A stretch of DNA of 64,000 bases from Methyloversatilis universalis. Its GTDB lineage: Bacteria; Pseudomonadota; Gammaproteobacteria; Methylococcales; Methylococcaceae. The translations under genes were made by a program, and so were the position numbers. A model generated the notes under the pieces. It was not told the DNA's origin. It searched no databases and worked only from the letters and a program-made list of their open reading frames with translations. The stretch spans positions 1 through 64,000 of the forward strand of contig DYIL01000017.1 in assembly GCA_020723665.1 (NCBI GenBank), read 5' to 3'. Below, piece after piece: positions 30,321-39,931 of this stretch (its first letter is position 1; the number at the start of each line of letters is the position of its first letter).

Positions 30321-30961
30321 CTAGTCCAGGCTATCGTGTATCGGCGCCTCGCGGTACTCGAGGGGCGCTCCCGAACGCTCGGACGAAACGGCCAGAATCT
30401 CGGCGACGATGGATAGCGCCACCTGTTCCGGCGTCTCCGCGCCGATGTCCAGGCCGACCGCAGCGTAAAGGCGGCCCAACTGCGCTTCACCGCGGCTCAA
30501 GCCCCCTTGTGCCAGCTCATCGAGCATCTTGTGCGTGCGCTTGCGCGGGCCGAGTACGCCGATGTAAGGCACCGGCGAGCGCAACAAATGGGCGAGAATC
30601 GACCGATCCTGATGGTAATGATGATCCATCACGACCGCCGCCCGGACACCTGCCGGCGATACCTCGTGCGGCGCGGCTTCGGCCCGATACAGGCGCATAT
30701 CGTCCGCCATCGGAAAGCGCTCCCGTGCGGCATGCGCGGGACGACCGTCCACCACCGTGACCTGCCAGCCCAGGCGTTTGGCCAGATCCGCCAGAGGCAC
30801 CGCATCGTGCCCGGCGCCGAAAATGATCAAAGACAGCGGCGGCCGGATCGCCTCGATGAATACCTCGAGTTCGCCTGAATCGCTGCGGTAAGTTTTCAGC
30901 TCCGATCGCCCGTCGACCATTGCGATTCGAGCATCGTCGACGATGCGCTCGGCATACGGGC
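30321..30961 (-). pseudogene. XdhC/CoxI-family protein lacking its N-terminal domain
   Basis: Has the XdhC Rossmann domain (LSLIIFGAGHDAVPLADLAKRLGWQVTVVDGRP; GVLGPRKRTHKMLDEL); the 5' part is replaced by a MITE boundary. Confidence 0.75.
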
Positions 30962-31086
30962 TTATTCCATTTCTCAATCAAAAGGAAAACGTCGTAGGCC
31001 GGAATAAGCCCTTCGACATCGCTCGGGACAAGCTTATCCCGGCCTACCATTAAAGAAATTTTCTTTTTGTCCGAAAAATGGAATAA
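30962..31086 (-). mobile_element. MITE family 1 (125 bp)
   Basis: TTATTCCATTTCTCAATCAAAAGGAAAAC...GAAATTTTCTTTTTGTCCGAAAAATGGAATAA; imperfect TIRs about 30 bp. Confidence 0.85.
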
Positions 31087-31088
31087 CC

Positions 31089-31489
31089 TGCCTTTCGTGT
31101 CGAGTCCGGCGGTCAACCGGTCGTAGAAGGCCGGCCGATAATGGCCGCCTTTGATGTCGTCCTCGCGGGTCCAGACTACCTTGACCGGCTTCTTCACAGC
31201 CTTTGCGACGTGCACCGCTTCGCCGACGAAATCCGATTGCGGGTTCACCCGCCGTCCGAAACCGCCGCCGAGAAAAGTCGTGTGAAGCTCGACCTGTTCG
31301 GGCCTCAACCCCGCGATGGCCGTTGCCCGGTTACGACCGAACGTCTGGAACTGAGTGCCGGTCCGGAGCTCGCAACGGTTCTCGCGGAGGTCCCCCGTGC
31401 AGTTCAAGGGCTCCATGGGCGCGTGGGCCAGATAAGACACCTCGTAATTCGTCGACTTGCCGGAAGCCGCCATAGATATCGATACCATG
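31089..31489 (-). pseudogene. fragment of isoquinoline 1-oxidoreductase beta subunit / xanthine-dehydrogenase-like molybdopterin-binding subunit
   Basis: YLAHAPMEPLNCTGD...RTGTQFQTFGRNRATAIAGLRPEQVELHTTFLGGGFGRRVNPQSDFVGEAVHVAKAVKKPVKVVWTREDDIKGGHYRPAFYDRLTAGLD; both ends missing. Confidence 0.8.
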
Positions 31490-31762
31490 GAAGATTATGC
31501 GCGGCTGACGGATTCGCCGGACAGCCAATAGCTACAGGTACCCGCCGTTCCGCAAGCCGTTCAGGGTTAACCCTGCGCCCTCGCCAAGGAATGGAGTCTT
31601 CCAGGTTTCCGTCGATCCATCGGTTTGCCTGTCAAGAACTTCCGGCCTGATACCTCTTTCTAATTCGTTATCGACCCCCTCCAAGGGTACGGCGCCCTAT
31701 CCGGAATCGTTACCCGGAGCTTAGTTTTTCAATTCCATACTTCAACAGTAAGGAAGTGCACC

Positions 31763-32080
31763 ATGAAAAAGGAACGATTGATAACTCCTTCCTTGGCCTT
31801 TTTGTTGTTATCCGGTTCTGTTGCTCTGGCCCTTGAAGAACGCAGTAAGGAAGAGGCGCAGCAGGAAGAACTGTTCAGCGAACCGGTTCAGGAGTTGACC
31901 CCGGACGGGCGAACCGTTCAAGTCTTTTCGCACATCTATGGCGCAGACCTCATGAGCGAAAAGGAGCGCTGCGAATATCTGCTCAAGCTGGATAACACGA
32001 AAGACAAGGCGGAACGGGATAAAATCCGTGCCGAGCATCGCGCTTACATCGACGAACGGAAGAAAAGGCTGGGCGGTTAA
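31763..32080 (+). CDS. secreted hypothetical protein (105 aa)
   Basis: Signal-peptide-like N-terminus and charged C-terminus; AGGAAGTG RBS-like sequence. Confidence 0.55.
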   Translation: MKKERLITPSLAFLLLSGSVALALEERSKEEAQQEELFSEPVQELTPDGRTVQVFSHIYGADLMSEKERCEYLLKLDNTKDKAERDKIRAEHRAYIDERKKRLGG

Positions 32081-32142
32081 GATTCCTGAAGCCGAAAGGT
32101 TTGCCCAAGATTCACTAGACCAAGTTAGGTTTCCGCACGCGC

Positions 32143-32649
32143 TCAGCACATCTCGGGCTTGTAACGGATATCCACGATCACGCACCGTAGAGGCCCGACG
32201 GGCGTATTGACGATCACTTCGTCGTCGATGGCTTTCTTGAGCAGGGCTCGGGCCATCGGCGAATCGACGCTGATCCAGCCCTTTTGGGGATCGAATTCGT
32301 CGGGACCGACGATGCGGTAAGTGGATTCTTCGCCATCGGCGTTTTCGAGGGTCACCCAGGCACCGAAAAAAACGCGCTCCCGGTCCGAGGGCAATTGGGC
32401 GACGACTTTGAGCTCCGGCAGGCGCTTCTGCAAATAACGGATGCGCCGATCGATCTCCCTCAGTTCTTTTTTTCGGTAGATATATTCAGCATTCTCCGAC
32501 CGGTCGCCTTCGGCGGCAGCGGCCGAAAGATGCTTGGTTACATCGGCGCGCCGCTCCCAAAGCCCTTTGAGCTCGGCTCTGAGCTTCTCCGCGCCTTCCG
32601 CGGTGACGTAAGGTGAGGATTTAGAGGATGGAGGCCGCCAGCGTGCCAT
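32143..32649 (-). CDS. greB: transcription elongation factor GreB
   Basis: [64 protein letters not shown]. Confidence 0.93.
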   Translation of the reverse strand: MARWRPPSSKSSPYVTAEGAEKLRAELKGLWERRADVTKHLSAAAAEGDRSENAEYIYRKKELREIDRRIRYLQKRLPELKVVAQLPSDRERVFFGAWVTLENADGEESTYRIVGPDEFDPQKGWISVDSPMARALLKKAIDDEVIVNTPVGPLRCVIVDIRYKPEMC

Positions 32650-32690
32650 GTCGATGTAGGATGACTTTCTTGTTTTGGCGGAGAAGTATA

Positions 32691-33794
32691 TCAAGGCTGC
32701 TCGTGGATCAACTGCCGAATGAATTTTTCCTGGGCCTCGACGCTTTCCGCCAACCGAAACTGTACCAGCGCCCGCTCAAGGTTCTGCCGCGGGTGCTCGA
32801 CCTTGAAATAACGGTCGCCTTCGAGATGGTCGGTCAAAAAGCGCAGCCCTAGCTCCAGGGGCAGCAGCCGGATCGCGTCATACAAATAGTAGCGCTCGAT
32901 GTCCGTCAAAAAAGTCCCGGCTTCGGCGAAATAGGCGCGGAGTATGGCGCGACAGATATCGAGATCGAATCTCACGTTCGCGGCACGTTCCGCCGCTTCG
33001 CCGGATCGGTTGCAGCAGGAGCGGAGGCAATCCCCGAGATCGTAATGAACCAGTCCCGGCTTCACCGTGTCGAGATCGATCAGGCTGGCGGCACGTCCGC
33101 TCTTCTCATCGAACAACACATTGTTGAGCTTCGGATCGCCGTGGATGACCCTGAGCGGCAGATTCGCCTTCTCCAGCACGGCGAAAACCGGGCGGCGGGC
33201 ATTCACGAAATCCACGGCGAAGCGAAGGTCCGCGCATTCCGAAGCCGGCAAGCGATGGGCGACGACATGATCGAAACGGGCAAGGTACCGGGGTGCGATG
33301 TGAAACCCCGGCAAGGTGTCGTGTAACGAAGCGGGATCGAGATCGCTGGTCAAGGCATGGAACCGGCCCAGAGCATAACCGACTTCTTCCGCCTGGGCGG
33401 CATCCTGCAAAACGCTGTGGCTCCGAGTATTCGGAATAAAGCTGAGCGCGCGCCAAAAATCGCCCTGATCATCGAGCCAAAAGCCCGCGCCGGCGCGGGT
33501 GGGCCGAACTTCGGGAAATCTCAGATCGCGAGCTTTATCGGTGCCGGTTTGCCGCTTCCTGACATGGCTCAACAGAATCCGCAGGTTCTCCATGATCGGC
33601 CCAGGTTCGGGAAAAACCCGGCCGTTGATGCGCTGGAGAACGAATCGCGCTGCACCCGGCGGTTCGGCGGTAACCAGAAAGGTATCGTTGATCAACCCTT
33701 CGCCCAGAGGCTCGACGCTGAGATGGTCGTTTTCGGAAACAAACTCGCGGGCGATGCGGTCTGCGATTTCACTCGAGTCCAAGGTCGCTCGCAT
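32691..33794 (-). CDS. phosphotransferase (APH/choline kinase-like) family protein
   Basis: [44 protein letters not shown] kinase motifs. Confidence 0.88.
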   Translation of the reverse strand: MRATLDSSEIADRIAREFVSENDHLSVEPLGEGLINDTFLVTAEPPGAARFVLQRINGRVFPEPGPIMENLRILLSHVRKRQTGTDKARDLRFPEVRPTRAGAGFWLDDQGDFWRALSFIPNTRSHSVLQDAAQAEEVGYALGRFHALTSDLDPASLHDTLPGFHIAPRYLARFDHVVAHRLPASECADLRFAVDFVNARRPVFAVLEKANLPLRVIHGDPKLNNVLFDEKSGRAASLIDLDTVKPGLVHYDLGDCLRSCCNRSGEAAERAANVRFDLDICRAILRAYFAEAGTFLTDIERYYLYDAIRLLPLELGLRFLTDHLEGDRYFKVEHPRQNLERALVQFRLAESVEAQEKFIRQLIHEQP

Positions 33795-33817
33795 GTCTCC
33801 CTATTCCGCCTAAACAA

Positions 33818-34414
33818 TCAGGGCACGGGCTTACCCGAAACCAGTCCCAGGCGTTCGCGGGTCTTCTCCTTCTGTTTCTCGCTCTTGCGGAGCAGCAGGT
33901 AAACCGCGCCGGTGCCGCCGTGCCATTTTTGGGCGCTGTGAAAAGCCATGATCTCGGGAAACATCGGCAGCCAGCGCGCCAGATAGCTCTTCAGCAAAGG
34001 CTTCCCGTCCTTATTGCCGCGTCCCTTGCCGTGACTGATGAGGGCCGAGCGCACATCGTGGCGCACGCAGTCGCGGATGAAGCGATACACTTCATGGCGC
34101 GCCTGCTCTAGCCTCATGCCGTGCAAGTCCAACATGGCCTCGATCTCGTAGCCCCCCTGGCAAAGCCTGCGAAAAACGCCATTTTGAATGCCGTCGCGCT
34201 TGAAACTGATGGTGGCTTCGGGGTGGACGAATTCGACGAACGCGGTCGGAAGCTGGTTTTCGTCGAAATCGGTGCCGCGCTGGGCCGATTCGCGCCGGTA
34301 AAGCTGGCCGGGCGTAGGCGCCTCGCGATGGGTCAGAACGGCGCGGCCGGATTGATCGATGGGCCGGACATCGGCCATTTCTTGCTGAAATAATTTTAGG
34401 TCGTCGTCGGTCAT
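33818..34414 (-). CDS. Smr domain-containing protein
   Basis: MLDLHGMRLEQARHEVYRFIRDCVRHDVRSALISHGKGRGNKDGKPLLKSYLARWL. Confidence 0.9.
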   Translation of the reverse strand: MTDDDLKLFQQEMADVRPIDQSGRAVLTHREAPTPGQLYRRESAQRGTDFDENQLPTAFVEFVHPEATISFKRDGIQNGVFRRLCQGGYEIEAMLDLHGMRLEQARHEVYRFIRDCVRHDVRSALISHGKGRGNKDGKPLLKSYLARWLPMFPEIMAFHSAQKWHGGTGAVYLLLRKSEKQKEKTRERLGLVSGKPVP

Positions 34415-34651
34415 ATTTTTTACCTCGATCTGATGTCGAGTTCGTGCGACGGTTTGGCGATCGCTCATCATGATGGACGTTCGTTTCGATCCGAATTCGG
34501 CTGATCTGCCGTAAGGAATCCATCGGCGGGCCGAGGCCGACGCCAGGCTTACGATCAGAGCATAACAAACTTTGCCGATAGAGACGGAAAATTTCCCGAT
34601 GCCGCCACTGAAGCCGAGACCGGATGATGTCGATCGAAAGCGCGCCGATCT

Positions 34652-35881
34652 ATGAACCTCGGTCGCCGAAAGTTTCTCTCACGCTTCGCCATGGCCGGTC
34701 TCGGCCTGCTCGCCGCCCGCGAACCGTTTCGACCGGCCCACGGGAAAGAGGTTTTCCCAATGAAACAGACTCCCCATAGAATCAAGCTCTTTTTGTGCGG
34801 CGACGTCATGACCGGAAGAGGCATAGACCAGGTTTTGCCGCAGCCCAGCGATCCCCAGATCTACGAGTCCTATGTCCGAAACGCCAAGATTTACGTCAAA
34901 CTGGCGGAACGGCTCAACGGTCCCATCCCGCAGCCCGCCGATTATGCCTATCCCTGGGGCGAAGCCCTCGCCGAACTCGATCGCGCCCGGCCCGATGTCC
35001 GCGTGATCAACCTTGAAACCGCAGTCACCGCCAGCGACGATTACTGGCGGGGCAAAGGCATCAATTACCGGATGCATCCTGCCAACATCCCCTGCATCAC
35101 GGCCGCCCGTATCGATTGTTGCGTACTGGCCAACAACCATGTGCTCGACTGGGGATATCAAGGACTGGCCGATACCCTGGAAACCTTGAAGCAAGCCTCG
35201 TTGAAACCGGCGGGTGCCGGCCGAAACAGCCACGAGGCCGAAACACCGGCGGTTATGGACCTGGCCGGCAAAGGGCGAGTCCTGGTTTTCGGCTTCGGCT
35301 GCGATTCCAGCGGAATCCCGCTCGAATGGGCGGCATCAAGCGACAAACCCGGCGTGAATCGCCTGCCCGATCTTTCGTCTGAAACGGTGCAGCGCCTTGC
35401 CGATCGGATAAACCGCATCAAACAGGACCGGGACATCGTCGTAGCGTCCATACACTGGGGCAGCAACTGGGGCTACGCGATTCCCGACGAACAGCGGCGC
35501 TTCGCACATCGCTTGGTCGACGAAGCCGGGGTCGATGTCGTTCACGGCCATTCGTCCCATCATCCCAGAGCGGTGGAGGTTTACCGAGAAAAACTCATCC
35601 TCTACGGCTGCGGCGATTTCATCAACGATTACGAAGGCATAGAAGGCTATGAATCGTTCCGGGGCGATCTGGCAATCATGTATTTCCCGACCGTGAACCC
35701 CCCCGACGGAATGCTATCGAACCTGGAAATGGTCCCGCTGCAGATGCAGCGGTTCCGCTTGAATTGGCCCTCCGCGGAAGACTTTCGATGGATTCGGGAC
35801 CGGCTCGACCGGGAAGCCGACAAGTTCGGCGGAGCCGTCGAAGCGCTCGATGAGCGGCGTTTGGTCCTGCACTGGCGGTAA
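34652..35881 (+). CDS. CapA family protein with Tat-like signal
   Basis: RRKFLSRF Tat-like motif; LFLCGDVMTGRGIDQVLP, VINLETAVTASDD, NNHVLDWGYQGLADTLETL, VVHGHSSHHPRAVEVY. Confidence 0.9.
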   Translation: MNLGRRKFLSRFAMAGLGLLAAREPFRPAHGKEVFPMKQTPHRIKLFLCGDVMTGRGIDQVLPQPSDPQIYESYVRNAKIYVKLAERLNGPIPQPADYAYPWGEALAELDRARPDVRVINLETAVTASDDYWRGKGINYRMHPANIPCITAARIDCCVLANNHVLDWGYQGLADTLETLKQASLKPAGAGRNSHEAETPAVMDLAGKGRVLVFGFGCDSSGIPLEWAASSDKPGVNRLPDLSSETVQRLADRINRIKQDRDIVVASIHWGSNWGYAIPDEQRRFAHRLVDEAGVDVVHGHSSHHPRAVEVYREKLILYGCGDFINDYEGIEGYESFRGDLAIMYFPTVNPPDGMLSNLEMVPLQMQRFRLNWPSAEDFRWIRDRLDREADKFGGAVEALDERRLVLHWR

Positions 35882-35907
35882 TCGAACGATTTGCCTCAGA
35901 CCGCTTA

Positions 35908-36049
35908 TTCCATTTCTCAATCAAAAGGAAAACCTTGTAGGCCGGAATAAGCCTTTCGACTTCGCTCAGGACAGGCCCTTCGACGTTGCTCAGGACAGGC
36001 TTATCTCGGCCTACCATTAAAGAAATTTCTTTTTGTTCGAAAAATGGAA
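35908..36049 (+). mobile_element. MITE family 1, TTA target duplication
   Basis: TTCCATTTCTCAATCAAAAGGAAAAC...CTTTTTGTTCGAAAAATGGAA flanked by TTA at 35905-35907 and 36050-36052. Confidence 0.85.
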
Positions 36050-36104
36050 TTAGCCCCATTTGTCGGCAAAGAATCGCCGGCCTAATCATTCAACCGATGG
36101 GTCC

Positions 36105-36162
36105 TCGGTAGGTCGGAAACCCTTTTCCGACACAACCGCCGGCAAGAGGATTGCCGGCCTAC
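36105..36162. repeat. REP-like tandem hairpins
   Basis: GTCGGAAA/TTTCCGAC (36112-36119/36124-36131) and GCCGGCAA/TTGCCGGC (36138-36145/36151-36158). Confidence 0.65.
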
Positions 36163-36287
36163 GAGCTTATCGCGACCCTCGGTTCAAGTACGTAGGATGG
36201 GCAAAGGCCGACAGGCCGTGCCCATCATCTCCGGCCTTTGGTTGGCACACGATTGTTGACCTACGACCGGAATTGTTCCCGACCCGC

Positions 36288-37346
36288 TCAGGTTCTCACC
36301 CCGCCTCCGCGCGGGAAAAACACCACGATCGAAACGCGCCGGTTCCTCGCCCTGCCCTCGGGCGTATCGTTAGTTTCCCGCGGTTGGGTGTCGGCCAGCC
36401 CGACGGCGCGCAAGCGCTCGGGCGAAACGCCGTGGGCGATCAAATAGCGGGTGACCGTGCTGGCCCTGGCCGTCGACAGCTCCCAGTTGGACTGGAATTT
36501 CGCCGTCGCGATGGGACGGTCGTCGGTATGCCCCTCGACCGCGATCGTCCCGCCTTGAGTGCCGAGTACCTTGGCCAGACGATCCAGCACGCTCGCCCCT
36601 TCCGGCTTCAACTCGGCGCTCGCCAGGTCGAACAGGATCGCGTCATTGATTTCCAGGCGGACTTCCCCGCCAGCCGTCGAAATCTCGACGGTGTTTTCGA
36701 GGTTCGCGCCCGCGAACGCTTTATCGAACGATGTCACGACATTGCCGGCTTCGGCTATCCAAGCGCTCTCGGGAACCGCCGGGACGGGCTGGCCGGATCG
36801 CTCGGCCGTATTCGACGTCTCCTCGGCCTCTTGTCTTTCGGAGGGCGGAGCGATTGCGCGACCTTCGTCTTCTTCGGACTCGCCGCGGGATGTCGCGGCC
36901 AAAGCCAGCGCAGACGCCGGATAAGCGGGCTGAATCTTGATCTCGGATGCGGCGACGGGGCGGCTATCCACGGCTTTACGGACCGGCTGAGGTACCGAAG
37001 CCGGATCCGACGAAACCGCCTTCGACGCGTTGACAACCTCAGAAGAAACCGTAAGGGTTGCCTCGGCACTCCCAGGATAAGCGTTCGCGAACGGAGCCGC
37101 AGTCTCGGCCGATTGGACGGCGTTCTCCGCACGGACGGCCTGCTTCGCCGTCAGCGCTTTTTGATAGGCGAACAGCACGACGAAAAACGAAAAAAGCAGG
37201 GTCATCACGTCGAGATAGCTCAGCAACCACCCGCTCGTCGTCTCGGATGGACGTTCGGCAGCCGCCGCTCGCCAGGGATCGATCGCGGCGTTTTGTTGGG
37301 GATCGGGACGTCGGCGGTAGGCCGCCACTGCTTGATTCGATGGCAT
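36288..37346 (-). CDS. MotB-like OmpA-family stator protein
   Basis: N-terminal TM with Asp (GWLLSYLDVMTLLFSFFVVLFAY), C-terminal OmpA (IAVEGHTDDRPIATAKFQSNWELSTARASTVTRYLI). Confidence 0.88.
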   Translation of the reverse strand: MPSNQAVAAYRRRPDPQQNAAIDPWRAAAAERPSETTSGWLLSYLDVMTLLFSFFVVLFAYQKALTAKQAVRAENAVQSAETAAPFANAYPGSAEATLTVSSEVVNASKAVSSDPASVPQPVRKAVDSRPVAASEIKIQPAYPASALALAATSRGESEEDEGRAIAPPSERQEAEETSNTAERSGQPVPAVPESAWIAEAGNVVTSFDKAFAGANLENTVEISTAGGEVRLEINDAILFDLASAELKPEGASVLDRLAKVLGTQGGTIAVEGHTDDRPIATAKFQSNWELSTARASTVTRYLIAHGVSPERLRAVGLADTQPRETNDTPEGRARNRRVSIVVFFPRGGGVRT

Positions 37347-37361
37347 CGCAAGAACCCGCCG

Positions 37362-38201
37362 CTATGATTTGGCCACGCTGAGCGGGAGCGAATCGACCGG
37401 CTCGTTCGCTTCCGGGTGGTCGAAGAACGCTTGCCAATACTCCCGGAACATCCCCGCGTGACACCGGTCATGCAGCATGAGCACCGACTCCATCTGCACG
37501 TAGGCCCAAGCCAGGTTCTCGTTGGCCCGCCGCTCCAGGCGCGTGGCCAGCGGCTTCAATACCAGGTTGGCCAGCACCAGCCCGTAAACCGTGGTCAGCA
37601 TGGCGAACCCCATGGCCTCGCCGATCTGCTCCATGCGATTGTCGTCCAGACCGTACATCATCCCGATCAGGCCGAGCAGCGTTCCTAGCATACCGAAGGC
37701 GGGCGCGAACGCGCTCATGGTGCGGACGATCTGGATTTCGGCCTGGTCGCGCTCCCGTTGCGCGCCGATTTTCCACTGGAGCATGCGGGTCAGGTCGGCG
37801 TGCGGCGTACGGTTGATCACCAGCTCCGCTCCCGTCCGAAGCAGCGGTTCCCGTAACCGCCGCGCCGCCTGCTCGGCCGCGCGGACGCTGCCGCGGCGAT
37901 GGGCTTCCACGACGTGCAGGAACACCTCCAGATCCTCGTTCTGGAGCGAAGGCTTGTTTCCGAGCTTGCTCCTGAGTTGGCGCAAAAGCTCGGTTACGCT
38001 GCGAAACGAATGCGCGAGCGCAGTGGCGGCGAAAGTGCCGACGAACACCAGAAAAAGACCCGAGAGATCGAAATACCGACCCGAGGGATCGGCCCACAGA
38101 AGAAGACCGAATAGGCCGAACAGACCCAGCCCGATCAAAGGTTTGACGATAACGGCTTTCATGACGCTTCCGACCGAATTGGATTGAATGGAAGCGTTCA
38201 T
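37362..38201 (-). CDS. MotA/TolQ/ExbB-like stator protein (MotA type)
   Basis: GLGLFGLFGLLLWADPSGRYFDLSGLFLVFVGTFAATALAHSF; FAPAFGMLGTLLGLIGMMYGLDDNRMEQIGEAMGFAMLTTVYGLVLANLVLKPLA. Confidence 0.88.
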   Translation of the reverse strand: MNASIQSNSVGSVMKAVIVKPLIGLGLFGLFGLLLWADPSGRYFDLSGLFLVFVGTFAATALAHSFRSVTELLRQLRSKLGNKPSLQNEDLEVFLHVVEAHRRGSVRAAEQAARRLREPLLRTGAELVINRTPHADLTRMLQWKIGAQRERDQAEIQIVRTMSAFAPAFGMLGTLLGLIGMMYGLDDNRMEQIGEAMGFAMLTTVYGLVLANLVLKPLATRLERRANENLAWAYVQMESVLMLHDRCHAGMFREYWQAFFDHPEANEPVDSLPLSVAKS

Positions 38202-38845
38202 GCAGATTCCGTTCCCATCTTGCGTCCTCTTTTAAATCAATGACGTGATGGCTTTTCATGCCGTTTCGCCGGTTTTTTGACGCTCCACGGAGGCAAGGAA
38301 TTGCCGGAACCGGCAAAGCGTGCCAAAGCCACCCGGACAGCATTCGCGAGAAGCTCCCCCGCGAAAGCCATACGCTCAGTCGAGCGGAACGCGACTTGAG
38401 CCTTTTATTCGACTATTCCTTTTTCCTGCAAGCCTGCAGCGCTCGGGGCGGCAGGTCGGAATAAAGCGGCATCCAGCCGGTTCCGTTCACGCCCCAGAAC
38501 GCCGGGCGCCAGAAGCACATATCGTCGTTGTTGACATCTCCGTGTCGCACCGGATCGGATTCTTCGCTCGGTACGGCCGCGGCCGAGTTGAAAGCGCGAT
38601 AAGGCGTCCTGACCTGGGCCGCGTGGCCGAACATCCGGCGACCGGCCTTGTGACCGTCGGCCGGTAACCGAAAGCCTTGTCCACAGGGGTTTTCGGCACC
38701 TCATACATCTCGTCTATGCACATTGGCCATAGCCTCCACGCCGGCGGAAAGCCGAGATCGGTACAATCGTTCCCGTCCGCCGTCGGCATGTTACGCCCGC
38801 TTGAACAATCGTTTTCACAGGGAGTCGAATCCGTAGAGGTGCCCC

Positions 38846-39097
38846 ATGATGGTGGAAGTCGATAAAAGAACCGCTCAAATCATCCCGTTTCCCGATACGA
38901 AACGGTGGCCGGCGATCGCTCGGGCTTATATCGACTACCTGATCCTGGGCGATCCGCGCGCGGCGTTTTTCTATCTGGAATATCAGTTGGCCGTATTGAA
39001 CCTGCGGGAACTTCCGACGGCGCTGAAGAACGAAATCGAACGCGAGTACAAAAGACGCGGCTTCCGCGGCCCGGTATATTTCGGCAAACCGTGGTGA
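38846..39097 (+). CDS. small hypothetical protein (83 aa)
   Basis: MMVEVDKRTAQIIPFPDTKRWPAIARAYIDYLILGDPRAAFFYLEYQLAVLNL; good amino-acid composition for a real ORF. Confidence 0.6.
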   Translation: MMVEVDKRTAQIIPFPDTKRWPAIARAYIDYLILGDPRAAFFYLEYQLAVLNLRELPTALKNEIEREYKRRGFRGPVYFGKPW

Positions 39098-39103
39098 GCC
39101 AGG

Positions 39104-39931
39104 CTAGTCTTCTCGGGCTAGTCCCTTGATGATGTAACCGCCCGATTTTTCGTCGTATTCCAGCTTCAACAACTTACGCTCCTGAGCCTCTTCCAGCAGT
39201 TTCCCGAAAGTGCGGAAGCCGTGATAGCTTTCGTTGAATCCGGGTTTTCGCCGTTTCAGCGCCTGCTTGACCATGGATCCCCACACCTTTTCTTCCTCCC
39301 CGCGCTCTTCCAGAAGATCCTCCACCGTTTCGAGCACCCAATCCAGCGCTTGCTGTTTCTTGTCCTCCTCGGCTTTCTTCTCGGCTTCCGCTTCCGGCTG
39401 ACGCGCGGCGGTCTTGGCCGCCGCGCGCTTGGCCTTGGGCCTCGGTTTGGCGGCCTCGCGCACCAAATCGTCGTAAAAGATGAATTCGTCGCAATTGGCG
39501 ATCAGTAAATCGGAGGTGGATTTTTTCACGCCGACGCCGATCACAACCTTGTTGTTCTCCCGCAGCTTGCTGACCAGAGGCGAAAAATCGGAGTCGCCGC
39601 TGATGATCACGAAAGTGTCGACGTGTGACTTGGTGTAGCACAGGTCGAGTGCATCGACGACCATACGGATGTCGGCGGAATTCTTGCCCGATTGGCGAAC
39701 GTGAGGGATTTCGATCAGCTCGAAGGCCGCTTCGTGCATGCCGCCTTTGAATTCTTTGTAGCGGTCCCAATCGCAATAGGCCTTCTTGACCACGATATTG
39801 CCCTTGAGGAGCAGTCGTTCCAATACTTTCTGGACGTCGAAAGCGGCGTATTTGGCGTCGCGCACGCCGAGGGCGATGTTCTCGAAATCGCAGAACAAGG
39901 CCATGATTTGAGTCTTAGGTGTGTGAGTCAT
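39104..39931 (-). CDS. NYN (LabA/DUF88) domain protein with C-terminal OST-HTH/LOTUS-like domain
   Basis: ALFCDFENIALGVRDAKY ... SADIRMVVDALDLCYTKSHVDTFVIISGDSDFSPLVSKLRENNKVVIGVGVKKSTSDLLIANCDEFIFYDDLV; C-terminal KVWGSMVKQALKRRKPGFNESYHGFRTFGKLLEEAQERKLLKLEY. Confidence 0.9.
   Translation of the reverse strand: MTHTPKTQIMALFCDFENIALGVRDAKYAAFDVQKVLERLLLKGNIVVKKAYCDWDRYKEFKGGMHEAAFELIEIPHVRQSGKNSADIRMVVDALDLCYTKSHVDTFVIISGDSDFSPLVSKLRENNKVVIGVGVKKSTSDLLIANCDEFIFYDDLVREAAKPRPKAKRAAAKTAARQPEAEAEKKAEEDKKQQALDWVLETVEDLLEERGEEEKVWGSMVKQALKRRKPGFNESYHGFRTFGKLLEEAQERKLLKLEYDEKSGGYIIKGLARED

Noticed and set aside
36060-37367. 435-aa plus-strand ORF antisense to motB-like gene
   Set aside because: Arg/Gly-rich antisense translation, begins inside repeat sequence; MotB frame is convincing.
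36288-38201. Zorya-type anti-phage system (ZorAB)
   Set aside because: The MotA-like protein is only about 280 aa with no long ZorA tail, and no ZorC/ZorD/ZorE-like genes are nearby.
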